From Nitrosomonadaceae bacterium (lineage in GTDB: Bacteria > Pseudomonadota > Gammaproteobacteria > Burkholderiales > Usitatibacteraceae): a DNA stretch of 25,463 bases. Position numbers and translations under genes: made by a program. The notes beneath the pieces were generated by a model. It saw only the letters and a program-made list of their open reading frames with translations, ran no database searches and was not told where the DNA came from. The stretch spans positions 1 through 25,463 of the forward strand of contig JAJTHU010000002.1 in NCBI GenBank assembly GCA_021300055.1. Reading direction: 5' to 3'. Positions 6,595-15,143 of the stretch are shown in pieces. The stretch's first letter is position 1. The number at the start of each line of letters is the position of its first letter.

Positions 6595-7724
6595 TGCCGC
6601 CGTCGAGTAACCCCACGATCAAGACATTGCGGCGCTTTGCCGTCGCGCATTCGTTGGGCACGCCGACCACACTCAGTAAAGCGATTACACGCTTAGGCTT
6701 CGTGCAGGCCGATCCAATACGCGCTCCTGCGCGTGCGCAGGACCTCACGTTGCGGCACCGCGTGAAGGACTATCGCGCCGGCGACCTCGAAGCCAAGTAC
6801 CACAAGCTCGGCATCGAAGAAGACTTCTTTATCAATCACGGCTTTGTGCCGCGTGCGGTGCATCAGCTGATGCACCCGCGTGTTTACAACAAGGGCCACG
6901 CCGCGCTGGTGAAAAAGCATGGCGCGAATGTGTTGGCGTTTGTGCGAGAGCGCGGTGTCGTGCATCCGCGCGAAGTGGATGCGCATTTCGCACACGGCAG
7001 TATGCAGAACGCTTGGGGTGGACGCTCAAGTGTGACCACGCAGTTGCTCGATGGCATGCACTATCGCGGCATGCTGCGTATCGCGGGCCGCGACAAAGGC
7101 ATTCGTCTGTATGCGCTGCCGCTGGTCGCGCATCTTGATCGTACGGCAGCCGAAGCCGATGCCGCCATCGACCAACTGCTCGATGTACTCATCCAAAAAT
7201 ATGCGCCCATCCCGGCACCGAGCATCGGTGGTTTGTTGGGGCGCATCGTCCATGGTGTGCCGCAATGGCGTCTGCGCGTGCCGGCTGCGTTGAAGCGCGC
7301 TCGAGCGCGCATGGCGCAAACGGTAATTGATGGCGTGATCTGGTACTGGCCCGCGGACGCCGACCTCACTACCGAGCCACGCGATGAAGTACGCTTGCTT
7401 GCGCCGTTTGATCCGATCGTGTGGGATCGTCGGCGCTTCGAATTGTTTTGGGGATGGGCGTATCGCTTTGAGGCCTATACGCCCGCGACGAAACGCAAGC
7501 TGGGCTACTACGCGCTGCCGCTGCTTTGGCGCGATGAGGTCATCGGTTGGGCCAATGTATCGGTGGCGTCAGCGACGGACGATGCATTGCACATTCAAAC
7601 AGGCTATGTTGCTGGTGCAGCACCACGTAGCGCTGCCTTCAAACGCGCGTTTGAAGAAGAGTGCGCGCGCTTCAATGCATTTTTGATGCCTGCGCAGTTG
7701 TCCAAAGTTAAGCGCAGCCGGTAA
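6594..7724 (+). CDS. Winged-helix DNA glycosylase-like protein of the YcaQ/AlkX family
   Basis: The 376-residue protein matches the HTH_42 winged-helix family that includes Escherichia coli YcaQ (AlkX), a glycosylase that unhooks DNA interstrand crosslinks, and Streptomyces AlkZ. The segment RLGFVQADPIRAPARAQDLTLRHR carries Q38-A39-D40, which fits the Q-x-D signature I recall for YcaQ-type enzymes rather than the Q-x-Q of AlkZ. Further family features are HGFVPRAVHQLMHPR, WGGRSSVTTQLLDGMHYRGMLRIAGRD, DEVRLLAPFDPIVWDRRRFELFWGWAYRFEAYTP and KRKLGYYALPLLWRDEVIGWANV. Length is slightly below the E. coli enzyme. It is translationally coupled to the GIY-YIG gene upstream. The activity on crosslinks is inferred from family membership. 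Confidence 0.85.
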   Translation: MPPSSNPTIKTLRRFAVAHSLGTPTTLSKAITRLGFVQADPIRAPARAQDLTLRHRVKDYRAGDLEAKYHKLGIEEDFFINHGFVPRAVHQLMHPRVYNKGHAALVKKHGANVLAFVRERGVVHPREVDAHFAHGSMQNAWGGRSSVTTQLLDGMHYRGMLRIAGRDKGIRLYALPLVAHLDRTAAEADAAIDQLLDVLIQKYAPIPAPSIGGLLGRIVHGVPQWRLRVPAALKRARARMAQTVIDGVIWYWPADADLTTEPRDEVRLLAPFDPIVWDRRRFELFWGWAYRFEAYTPATKRKLGYYALPLLWRDEVIGWANVSVASATDDALHIQTGYVAGAAPRSAAFKRAFEEECARFNAFLMPAQLSKVKRSR

Positions 7725-7737
7725 ATCGTGTTTGCAC

Positions 7738-7756
7738 ACGTTGCGGGCCGCAACGT
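7738..7756. terminator. Hairpin after the glycosylase-like gene
   Basis: ACGTTGCG (7738-7745) and CGCAACGT (7749-7756) pair perfectly around GGC, 14 bases after the stop codon at 7724. No T-run follows, so it may be a Rho-assisted stop or an mRNA-stabilising hairpin rather than a strong intrinsic terminator. The rest of the 137-base gap shows only the ribosome binding site of the next gene (CAGGGAG before 7862). Confidence 0.35.
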
Positions 7757-7861
7757 GCGTGATAGAGTCAATTTGCACTTGTGCGACGGCATAAAAGACA
7801 ACAGCGATAGCAGCCGTCGCGCGAGTTAAGTACTTCGTCATTCAATCAGGGAGCTTTTCGC

Positions 7862-10800
7862 ATGACGCTTAATCTCGGGCGCTTTGGGTGCATCCGCATC
7901 CTCGCGCCATTTTTGTCCGCAGCGGCAGGAAGTGTATTCGCGCTCGGACTGCCGCTCGTTTCTACAAGCGCGCTCGCGCAACAATCGACTAACCGCGTCG
8001 AAGGCCTTCGCGACAACACGCCGCGCCTGCACGCCATCACCGGCGCGCGCATCGTCATCGCACCCGGCCGCGTGATCGAACGCGGTACTTTGGTCATGAA
8101 GGACGGCCGCATCACGGCTGTGGGCGCCGATGTGCCCATACCGGCCGGTGCACGCGTGTGGAAGCTCGACGGGCGCAGCGTCTATGCAGGCTTTATCGAC
8201 CTCGCAAGCGCGGTGGGTGTGCCCGCGAGCATGCGTCCCGCTGCGCCAGCGACACCGCCGTGGATGCGTCAAGCGGCGGGCATGGCAGCCAATGCACCAT
8301 CGCCGACACCCGCTGCCGCAACCGTGCGCAACGCGATTGGTGCGCAAAACCGCAACGTACGCGCCGACGCCGACGTGGCCACGCAGCTCGATGTGCGCGC
8401 CGAAGACGCCAAGGCGTTGCGCGAGCAAGGCTTTACGACGGTGCTCGCAGTTCCTGCTGTGGGAGTATTCCGTGGCCAAAGCGCGTTGGTGCAATTGATC
8501 GACGGTGTTGATGCGCGCGCGCAGGTGTTGCAGCCGCGTGTGGCGCAGCACATGGGTTTCGACTTTGAGCGCGGCTTTGGTCCGAATGCGACGTATCCAA
8601 ACTCAATGATGGGTGCGATCGCGTTGGCGCGGCAGTCGCTCTACGACGCGCGCTGGTACGCCAACGCTGGCAAGTCAGGCGAGCGTGCCGAGACCAACGC
8701 CGCGCTTGAAGCGCTGCAAGCCGCAATCAGCGGTAAGCAAAGCGTGGTGGTGCACGCGGAGAGCGAGCAAGACTATCAACGCGTCGCGCGCATTCGTGAC
8801 GAGTTCGGCCTGCGCGTCACTCTGCTTGGGAATGGCTACGAATATCGTCGCGCCGCGCAGCTCAAGCAGCTGGGCATGCCCGTCATCGTGCCGCTGAACT
8901 TCCCGCAGGCGCCTGAAGTTGAGAATCCCGACACCGCCATCGATGTTGCGCTCGAAACGCTGCAACACTGGGAGCAGGCACCGTCCAACCCCGCGTATCT
9001 CGAACGCGCAGGTGTGACGTTTGCGCTCTCAACCGTCGGCATGCGCGACACCAAAGAATGGTTGCCGCAACTGCGCCAAGCGGTGAAGCGTGGACTATCC
9101 GCTGATACCGCGTTGGCCGCCGTGACCACGACGCCGGCGCGCTGGCTCGGAAATGCGCAGCTCGGCACACTTGAAATTGGCAAGCTTGCTAACGTCACCG
9201 TTGCCAGCGCAGACCTGTTCACGAACGACACCGCAGAAGTCGAGGTGACCTTTGTTGAGGGCAAACCACACGTTGCCGAGGCGTACCAACGCTTCGACGC
9301 ACGTGGCACGTGGAAGGTCAGCATCACGGGTGCCACCGACATCGCGCGCGAGTGGAAAGTCGCTGGTACGCGCGCCAGACCCACGCTCACTATCGACGGG
9401 CAGAGTTGCGAAATCGCTGTGCGTGCGCGCCAAGTCATCGCCAGCCTGCCGTGTCGACGTGTGTCCGCCCCTGGTGCCGCCGCTGGAGCCGCCCCTGCTG
9501 CGGACGCTGCCGCTAGCGCAGAGCGGCCCGCGCAAGCGGAGCGTCAAACGTTTATCGCCGAAGCTGTTGGCGAGGGTAACAATCAACTGCGCGGCACCAT
9601 GCAAACGGCAAGTGGCGCCAACATCACGTGGACCGCAACGCGCGTGGCGCCTTACACGGAGACGACAGCGCGACCACGCACCGAAGAAGCACCAGCAGCA
9701 TTGCCAACAACATATCCGTACGGCGCGTACGGCGTATCGGCTAGTAGCCTGCCGCGGCCCGCGTCGGTGTTGATCAAGAACGCCACCATCTGGACGGGCG
9801 GCGCAGCCGGACGCATGGCCCGCGCCGATATGTTGGTACGCGACGGCAAGATTGCTGCGCTGGGTAGCAACCTCAATGCACCTGCAGATGCATTGGTCAT
9901 CGATGCGGCGGGCAAGCACGTCACGCCCGGCATCATCGACGCGCACTCGCACACCGCCGTGATTGGTGGCGTGAACGAATCCACCAGTTCGATCACCGCA
10001 GAAGTTCGCATCGGCGACGTGATCGACGCGACCGACATCAACATCTATCGCCAACTCGCTGGCGGCGTCACCGCGGTGAATGTGCTGCATGGTTCCGCCA
10101 ACACCATCGGCGGACAAAACCAAGTGCTGAAGTTTCGCTGGGGCAGCGAGGCAGAGGGTTTGAAGTTAGCTGGGGCAATGCCGGGCATCAAGTTCGCCTT
10201 GGGCGAAAACGTCAAGCAATCGAATTGGCAAGGCGAGAGCGGGACGCGCTACCCGCAGACACGCATGGGCGTCGAGCAAATTCTGCGCGACGGCTTCAGC
10301 GCGGCGCGCCAATACCAGAAGCGTTGGCAAGAGCATCGCGCCAACCCGAAGGCCGTGCCGGAGCCACGACGCGATTTGCAGCTTGATACGCTCGTCGAGA
10401 TCTTGGAAAAGAAACGCGTGGTGCACATCCACTCGTACCGCGCCGACGAAATCCTGATGTTCGTGCGCGTTGCACAAGAGTACGGCTTCACAGTCGCGAC
10501 CTTCCAACACGTGCTCGAAGGCTACAAGGTTGCAGACGCCATGGCGGCGATCAATGCGGGCGGCTCGACATTCTCCGATTGGTGGGCGTACAAGATGGAG
10601 GTTTATGACGCCATCCCAACCAACGCCGCGCTGATGCAGCAAGCCGGTGTACTCACCACGCTCAACTCCGATAGCAACGAGTTGGCGCGACGCCTCAACA
10701 CCGAAGCCGCGAAGGTTGTTCGCTACGGCGGCGCGCGCGGCGTCAGCGAGGAGGATGCGCTGAAGATGGTGACCACCAACGCCGCGAAGCAATTGCGCAT

Positions 10801-11215
10801 CGATGATCGCACTGGCTCGCTTGAGGTTGGCAAGGATGCGGACTTCGTCATCTGGAGCGCCTCGCCGCTTTCGACCGGTGTGCGTGCCGAGCAAACTTGG
10901 ATCGAGGGGCGTCGTTACTTCGATGTGCAAACAGATAGAGAGTTACGCGCCCAAGCGGCCGCCGAGCGCCAACGCTTGCTCGCTAAAGCACTGCCTGCGC
11001 GCATGGCGCGGCTCGTGGGGCCGCCCGGATCGGGCGCGGGTGCCGGCGGTGGCGCGGGCATGGGTGGTCGCCCGCCTAGCGAGGGTGAGTTTTCGTTCGT
11101 GCGCGATACGCTGGAATACATGGCGATGCAGCGTTGGTTGCACGAAGCGAAACAAACACGGCATAGCTATTGGGATGGTGGGGCATGGCATGAGTGTACG
11201 GAGGACGCGAAATGA
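7862..11215 (+). CDS. Exported double-domain amidohydrolase (degenerate N-half, active-looking C-half)
   Basis: The 1117-residue protein begins with a signal peptide ending near ALAQQ (residue about 40). The N-terminal half (about 55-480) has an amidohydrolase frame (ITGARIVIAPGRVIERGTLVMKDGRI) but reads YAGFIDLASAVG where metal-binding members have D-x-H-x-H; it also ends in STVGMRD instead of a metal-binding Asp motif, so it is probably inactive. A linker (about 480-635) follows. The C-terminal half (about 640-1060) keeps H695-S-H697 (IIDAHSHT), H855/H857 (VVHIHSYR), H883 (FQHVLEG) and D937 (LNSDSNE), so it should bind metal and hydrolyse a small amide, ester or cyclic substrate that I cannot identify. 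A gly-rich stretch lies near residue 1060. The stop overlaps the next amidohydrolase gene in an ATGA. GGGAG lies upstream at good spacing. Confidence 0.88.
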   Translation: MTLNLGRFGCIRILAPFLSAAAGSVFALGLPLVSTSALAQQSTNRVEGLRDNTPRLHAITGARIVIAPGRVIERGTLVMKDGRITAVGADVPIPAGARVWKLDGRSVYAGFIDLASAVGVPASMRPAAPATPPWMRQAAGMAANAPSPTPAAATVRNAIGAQNRNVRADADVATQLDVRAEDAKALREQGFTTVLAVPAVGVFRGQSALVQLIDGVDARAQVLQPRVAQHMGFDFERGFGPNATYPNSMMGAIALARQSLYDARWYANAGKSGERAETNAALEALQAAISGKQSVVVHAESEQDYQRVARIRDEFGLRVTLLGNGYEYRRAAQLKQLGMPVIVPLNFPQAPEVENPDTAIDVALETLQHWEQAPSNPAYLERAGVTFALSTVGMRDTKEWLPQLRQAVKRGLSADTALAAVTTTPARWLGNAQLGTLEIGKLANVTVASADLFTNDTAEVEVTFVEGKPHVAEAYQRFDARGTWKVSITGATDIAREWKVAGTRARPTLTIDGQSCEIAVRARQVIASLPCRRVSAPGAAAGAAPAADAAASAERPAQAERQTFIAEAVGEGNNQLRGTMQTASGANITWTATRVAPYTETTARPRTEEAPAALPTTYPYGAYGVSASSLPRPASVLIKNATIWTGGAAGRMARADMLVRDGKIAALGSNLNAPADALVIDAAGKHVTPGIIDAHSHTAVIGGVNESTSSITAEVRIGDVIDATDINIYRQLAGGVTAVNVLHGSANTIGGQNQVLKFRWGSEAEGLKLAGAMPGIKFALGENVKQSNWQGESGTRYPQTRMGVEQILRDGFSAARQYQKRWQEHRANPKAVPEPRRDLQLDTLVEILEKKRVVHIHSYRADEILMFVRVAQEYGFTVATFQHVLEGYKVADAMAAINAGGSTFSDWWAYKMEVYDAIPTNAALMQQAGVLTTLNSDSNELARRLNTEAAKVVRYGGARGVSEEDALKMVTTNAAKQLRIDDRTGSLEVGKDADFVIWSASPLSTGVRAEQTWIEGRRYFDVQTDRELRAQAAAERQRLLAKALPARMARLVGPPGSGAGAGGGAGMGGRPPSEGEFSFVRDTLEYMAMQRWLHEAKQTRHSYWDGGAWHECTEDAK

Positions 11216-12654
11216 ACCTTAATCAATTTCTCGGTTGCTTTGTTCGTCAACGTGCTACTTCCCCCTTTCCTAAAGGGGGAAGGGGGGGGATTTCTTGGTG
11301 TCGTGCGTATTTGATATCACTCGCGTGTGCGGCCGGCGTGGCCCACGCCACCCCCAACGTGCCGCCTCCTCCTCAATCGAAGCCGCTGCTGGTCACCGGC
11401 GCAACGTTGCACACCATTAGCGGCGAGTCGATTCCAAATGGCCGCATGCTCGTCGACAAAGGCCGCATCGTCGCTATCGGCAGCGCGGCCGCTGTACCCG
11501 ATTTGCCAGGCGCAACCGTGCTCTCGCTGCCGGGCAAGCATGTGTATCCGGGCTTCATCGCGGCCAACACGACCCTCGGTCTGGTTGAAGTGCAAGCGGT
11601 ACGCGCCACGGTGGATACCGCCGAGACCGGCGCGCTCAATCCAAACGCTCGTGCGTTGGTGGCGGTGAATGCTGATAGTGAACTCATTCCCGTCACGCGC
11701 GCTAATGGGGTGTTGGTGGCCTTGGCCGCGCCGCGCCCCAGCGCTTCCACGTTGGTTGCGGGTACGTCTGCCTTGATTCAACTCGACGGCTGGAACTGGG
11801 AAGAAATGGGCGTGATGCCCGAAGTCGGCTTGCATGTCAGCCTGCCGTCGATGCGCACGGCCACCTCTGCGAGCGTGTTTGCTCAAGCGGCGACGATCAG
11901 CGGCTCTGCGCGCGAAGAGATGGAGCGACTGATCAACCAGCGCTTGCGCACGCTCGAAGATGCGTTTGAGTCTGCGCGTGCTTACGACCAAACGCGCCGC
12001 GCGGACCCTGCGACGCCGGTCGATGCGCGCTGGGAAGCGATGCGTGCTGTGTTCCGCCAAGCGGCGCCACGCCCTGTGTTCGTCTATGCAGATGAGCTGC
12101 CGCAGATTCGCTACGCGCTGGCCTTTGCCGAGCGCTTCAATCTGCGCTTGGTCATCGTTGGCGGCCAGGACGCGTGGCGCATCGCGCCATTACTCGCCGA
12201 GCGGAAGGTGCCGGTGATTATCGGCGGCGTGCACAAGTTGCCGCTTCGGCGCGGTGAGGACTTTGATGCGCCGTTCCGTCTTGCGGCTCGCTTGAAGGAT
12301 GCCGGCGTGCCGTTTGCGATCGCGCGCGGTGGCTCAACCTTTGACGCCGCCATGGAGCGCAGCTTGCCGTTTGAGGCGGCCACCGCGATGGCGCACGGGC
12401 TCGCACGCGACGAGGCGCTAAAGGCCATCACGCTCTATCCTGCGCAGATTCTCGGCGCCGCGGAGATGCTTGGTTCGCTGGAGCGCGGCAAGCACGCGAC
12501 GTTCTTTGTCAGCGATGGCGATCCGCTCGACATCCGCACCAACGTCGAACGCATCTTCATCCAAGGGCGAGAGATTCCGTTGGAAGACAAGCAGACACGT
12601 CTGACAAAGAAGTACGAAGAGAAGTATCGTCAGTTGGGCGCCGGGAAGCGGTAA
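11212..12654 (+). CDS. Exported amidohydrolase-like protein lacking metal ligands
   Basis: The 480-residue protein resembles the N-terminal half of the preceding gene product (VTGATLHTISGESIPNGRMLVDKGRIVAIG; TSALIQLDGWNWEEMG; LGSLERGKHATFFVSDGDPLDIRTNVERIFIQGR). Where active amidohydrolases have the H-x-H motif it reads YPGFIAANTTLG; the later His segment reads FVYADELPQ, and the Asp segment reads FAIARGGST, so the metal site appears absent. It may be a non-catalytic partner of the upstream enzyme; that is inference. The start is ATG 11212, overlapping the upstream stop (ATGA) with GGAGG at good spacing. An export signal is plausible (hydrophobic AYLISLACAAGVAHA before ATPNV), but it is preceded by an unusual 26-codon stretch containing a palindrome and a G8 run (11259-11289). 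Confidence 0.82.
   Translation: MNLNQFLGCFVRQRATSPFPKGGRGGISWCRAYLISLACAAGVAHATPNVPPPPQSKPLLVTGATLHTISGESIPNGRMLVDKGRIVAIGSAAAVPDLPGATVLSLPGKHVYPGFIAANTTLGLVEVQAVRATVDTAETGALNPNARALVAVNADSELIPVTRANGVLVALAAPRPSASTLVAGTSALIQLDGWNWEEMGVMPEVGLHVSLPSMRTATSASVFAQAATISGSAREEMERLINQRLRTLEDAFESARAYDQTRRADPATPVDARWEAMRAVFRQAAPRPVFVYADELPQIRYALAFAERFNLRLVIVGGQDAWRIAPLLAERKVPVIIGGVHKLPLRRGEDFDAPFRLAARLKDAGVPFAIARGGSTFDAAMERSLPFEAATAMAHGLARDEALKAITLYPAQILGAAEMLGSLERGKHATFFVSDGDPLDIRTNVERIFIQGREIPLEDKQTRLTKKYEEKYRQLGAGKR
11259..11289. repeat. Palindromic repeat and G8 tract inside the signal-peptide coding region
   Basis: TTCCCCCTTT (11259-11268) and AAAGGGGGAA (11272-11281) pair perfectly around CCT, and a run of eight G follows (11282-11289). 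C/G-rich palindromes of this CCCCCTTT-AAAGGGGG type are usually intergenic dispersed repeats; here it is in frame and encodes SPFPKGGRGG near the N-terminus of the second amidohydrolase. It probably inserted into or grew within the N-region of the signal peptide. Confidence 0.7.
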
Positions 12655-12662
12655 CAGCAATC

Positions 12663-13223
12663 ATGATCCTCATCGTCTGGGCACATCCCTATCCGCAGCA
12701 CTCGCGCGCCAATCGCGCGTTGTTGGAAGCGGTGCGGGTGTTGCCTGACGTTGAGGTGCGCTCGCTCTACGACCTTTACCCGGACTTCGACATTGATATC
12801 GAAGCCGAGCAAGAGGCGCTGTCGCGTGCGTCATTGGTCGTGTGGATGCACCCGATGTATTGGTATAGCGTGCCGGGCATGCTCAAGCACTGGTTTGATG
12901 TGGTGCTCGCGCGTGGCTGGGCCTACCCCGATCGTCACGGTGGTGGTGGTACGGCGCTGCACGGGAAATCGTGTTTGTGGGTGACCACCACGGGCGGCAC
13001 TGAGGAAGCATTCACCGCAGAAGGCCGTCACGGCCACTCGTTCGAAACGTTCGTCACCCCGATCGAACAGACTGCGCGTTTTTGCGGCATGCAGTGGCTG
13101 CCGCCGATGAGTTTGCATGGTGCACACCTTGTTGACGATGCAGCGATTGCGCTGGTGCGTGATGACCTCGTAGCGCGGTTGAAGAGCTGGAGCCAAAACG
13201 GAAAGCAATCACATGCTGAGTGA
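12663..13223 (+). CDS. kefF: KefF-like NAD(P)H oxidoreductase, ancillary subunit of potassium efflux
   Basis: The 186-residue protein is a flavodoxin-2 fold quinone reductase. Visible signatures are the FMN-binding start ILIVWAHPYPQHSRANRALLEA, SLYDLYPDFDIDI, the conserved LVVWMHPMYWYSVPGMLKHWFDVVLARGWAY, LWVTTTGGTEEAFTAEG and the histidine-rich end of the fold (GMQWLPPMSLHGAH). KefF proteins bind KefC and are needed for its full activity; they also reduce quinones and electrophiles. The role here is strongly supported by the next gene, a KefC/KefB-type transporter, which it overlaps by 11 bases. It starts 8 bases after the amidohydrolase stop. The related KefG (YheR) is the main alternative name. 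Confidence 0.85.
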   Translation: MILIVWAHPYPQHSRANRALLEAVRVLPDVEVRSLYDLYPDFDIDIEAEQEALSRASLVVWMHPMYWYSVPGMLKHWFDVVLARGWAYPDRHGGGGTALHGKSCLWVTTTGGTEEAFTAEGRHGHSFETFVTPIEQTARFCGMQWLPPMSLHGAHLVDDAAIALVRDDLVARLKSWSQNGKQSHAE

Positions 13224-15039
13224 TGTGTTGATCTTCTTGGTGGCGGCGGTGGTATTTGTGCCGCTGGCGCAGCGCCTCAAGCTCGGCGCGGTGCTGGGAT
13301 ACCTTATCGCGGGCGTGGTGATCGGCCCGTTTGTGCTCGGTTTGGTGAGCAACGTCGATTCGATTCGGCAGATCTCTGATCTTGGTGTGGTCTTGATGCT
13401 GTTCGTGATTGGCTTGGAACTCGAGCCCAAGCGCCTTGCTGAAATGCGCAAGACGGTTTTTTCAGCGGGCAGCTTTCAGGTGGCGTTTTCGGGTGCGGCG
13501 CTCGGTGGCGGCTTGTTGTTGTTTGGTTTGGATGTGAAGGCTGCACTCATCGGCGGTTTTGCGCTGGCGCTCTCATCAACCGCGATTGCCGTGGCGATGA
13601 TGACCGAGCGTAACTTGCTGCCCACCCCTTCGGGGCAGATGGCTTTCGGCATATCGCTGTTTCAGGATTTGGCAGCGATTCCGCTGCTGACGGTTATCCC
13701 GCTGATCGGTGTGGCAGCGGTGGCGGCGTCGAGTGGTGGTGCGCACGCCGCGCACGCGACAGGCTGGTTGGCCGTTGCTGAAGCCGTGGGCGCAATCGTA
13801 AGCGTGGTGTTGCTGGGTCTCTACGCCATGCGGCCGTTGTTGCGGCTCATCGCGGCGACAGGATTACGCGAGGTGTTTACTGCGTTTGCCTTGTTGATCG
13901 TGCTGGGCATCGCGCAATTGATGAGCTTCGTGGGTCTGTCGGCAGGGCTGGGTGCGTTCATCGCGGGTGTGTTGCTGGCAAGCTCTGAATACCGCCACGC
14001 GTTGGAAACCGATATTGAGCCTTTCAAGGGATTGCTGCTCGGTTTGTTCTTTGTTTCGGTGGGTATGGCCGGCGACTTCGGCTTGCTGCAAACCCATCCG
14101 GCAACAATCGCTGCGCTGCTGCTGGGCTTTATGGTGCTCAAGCTGACGACCTTGTGGGTGGTCGCACGTTTGTTCGGCGTTAATCTTCGCGAGCGTTGGT
14201 TGTTTTCTATTCTGATCACGCAGGGCAGCGAGTTTGCGTTTGTGTTGTTTTTGGTGGCGCGGGATGCGAGTGTGCTCACCCAAGAATGGGCCGCGTTGCT
14301 GACGATGACCGTGGCGCTGTCGATGGCGGTGACGCCGCTGCTCTTGGTGGCCTACGAGTGGTGGGCAGCGCGGCGCGAATGTGCCGCCGACCAGCGACCC
14401 GCAGATGCAATCGACGAAAAAGAAGCGCGCGTCATCATCGCGGGGTTTGGTCGCTTTGGCCAAATCATCGGACGCTTGTTGTTTGCTAACGGCATTAACG
14501 CCGTGGTGCTCGATCACGACCCGGACCAAATCGAGTTGCTGCGCCGCTTTGGTTACAAGGTGTTTTATGGTGACGCGACGCGCCTCGATTTGCTGCATGC
14601 CGCCGGTGCGGATCGCGCGACCTTGCTCATCAATGCGATTGACGATGTCGAGGATTCGTTAATGCTGACCGACCTCGTCAACGAAAACTTTCCGCATCTG
14701 AAAATGATCGCCCGAGCTCGTAACGTTCGGCATTACGTTGAACTACGCAAACGCGGTGTCCGTTTGGTCGAGCGCGAGTTGTTCGAGTCGTCCGTACGTG
14801 CCGGTCGTCATGCGCTGGAAGCAATGGGCTTCGATCGCTTCCGTGCGCGTGAACTAGCGGATACGTTCCGTCGCCACAACATCCGCGTCACGGAGGCTGC
14901 CGTGCCTTTGTTTGGTGACGACGACAAGTTGGTCTCTGCTGCAAAAGCCGGGCGCGACGAGTTGGCCGAACAAATGGCGCGCGACCGCGCGCGTTTCGAT
15001 GCGGAACACGAGGCCGAAAGCCAGCGCGGCTGGCATTGA
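13213..15039 (+). CDS. kefC: Glutathione-regulated potassium-efflux antiporter, KefC/KefB type (CPA2)
   Basis: The 608-residue protein has an N-terminal CPA2 cation/proton antiporter domain with about 12-13 hydrophobic helices (1-385), then a cytoplasmic RCK/TrkA-N domain (about 405-520). Family motifs are GYLIAGVVIGPFVLG, DLGVVLMLFVIGLELEPKRL, LSSTAIAVAMMTERNLL, GISLFQDLAAIPLLTVIPL, GAFIAGVLLASSEYRHALE, FKGLLLGLFFVSVGM and ITQGSEFAFVLFLVA. The nucleotide-binding fold starts with VIIAGFGRFGQ (407-417), with VVLDHDPDQIE and VFYGDATRLDLLHAAG following. Such systems are held shut by glutathione and opened by its electrophile adducts, acidifying the cell for protection. The overlap with kefF makes the pair convincing. 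KefB versus KefC cannot be decided here. Confidence 0.9.
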   Translation: MLSDVLIFLVAAVVFVPLAQRLKLGAVLGYLIAGVVIGPFVLGLVSNVDSIRQISDLGVVLMLFVIGLELEPKRLAEMRKTVFSAGSFQVAFSGAALGGGLLLFGLDVKAALIGGFALALSSTAIAVAMMTERNLLPTPSGQMAFGISLFQDLAAIPLLTVIPLIGVAAVAASSGGAHAAHATGWLAVAEAVGAIVSVVLLGLYAMRPLLRLIAATGLREVFTAFALLIVLGIAQLMSFVGLSAGLGAFIAGVLLASSEYRHALETDIEPFKGLLLGLFFVSVGMAGDFGLLQTHPATIAALLLGFMVLKLTTLWVVARLFGVNLRERWLFSILITQGSEFAFVLFLVARDASVLTQEWAALLTMTVALSMAVTPLLLVAYEWWAARRECAADQRPADAIDEKEARVIIAGFGRFGQIIGRLLFANGINAVVLDHDPDQIELLRRFGYKVFYGDATRLDLLHAAGADRATLLINAIDDVEDSLMLTDLVNENFPHLKMIARARNVRHYVELRKRGVRLVERELFESSVRAGRHALEAMGFDRFRARELADTFRRHNIRVTEAAVPLFGDDDKLVSAAKAGRDELAEQMARDRARFDAEHEAESQRGWH

Positions 15040-15085
15040 GCGATTGGTGTGTAAGGCGCGCGCGACTGAGGCGACCAATCACTCA
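15037..15085. other. Imperfect inverted repeat spanning the kefC stop codon
   Basis: The sequence TGAGCGATTGGT (15037-15048, beginning with the kefC stop codon) pairs with ACCAATCACTCA (15074-15085) at 11 of 12 positions, with a GC-rich 25-base loop. There is no T-run, so it may be a Rho-dependent stop, an mRNA-stability hairpin or an operator for the YHS gene that follows. The remaining 60 bases before that gene hold its ribosome binding site (AGGAG). Confidence 0.4.
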
Positions 15086-15143
15086 ACGGCCAGATGCGTT
15101 CGTTCGCGCCCCCGCCGTGCCCGATCGATTTCAGGAGCCGAGA

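Noticed and set aside
9095..10123. Long open frame on the minus strand opposite the amidohydrolase
   Set aside because: No domain or ribosome binding site; it overlaps the well-supported catalytic domain on the plus strand.
13864..14598. Minus-strand open frame opposite kefC
   Set aside because: Composition (Q, H, R-rich) is typical of antisense frames of membrane-protein genes.
15036..15143. Longer start for the YHS protein
   Set aside because: The extension overlaps kefC, lacks a ribosome binding site and would bury the signal peptide; ATG 15144 has AGGAG.
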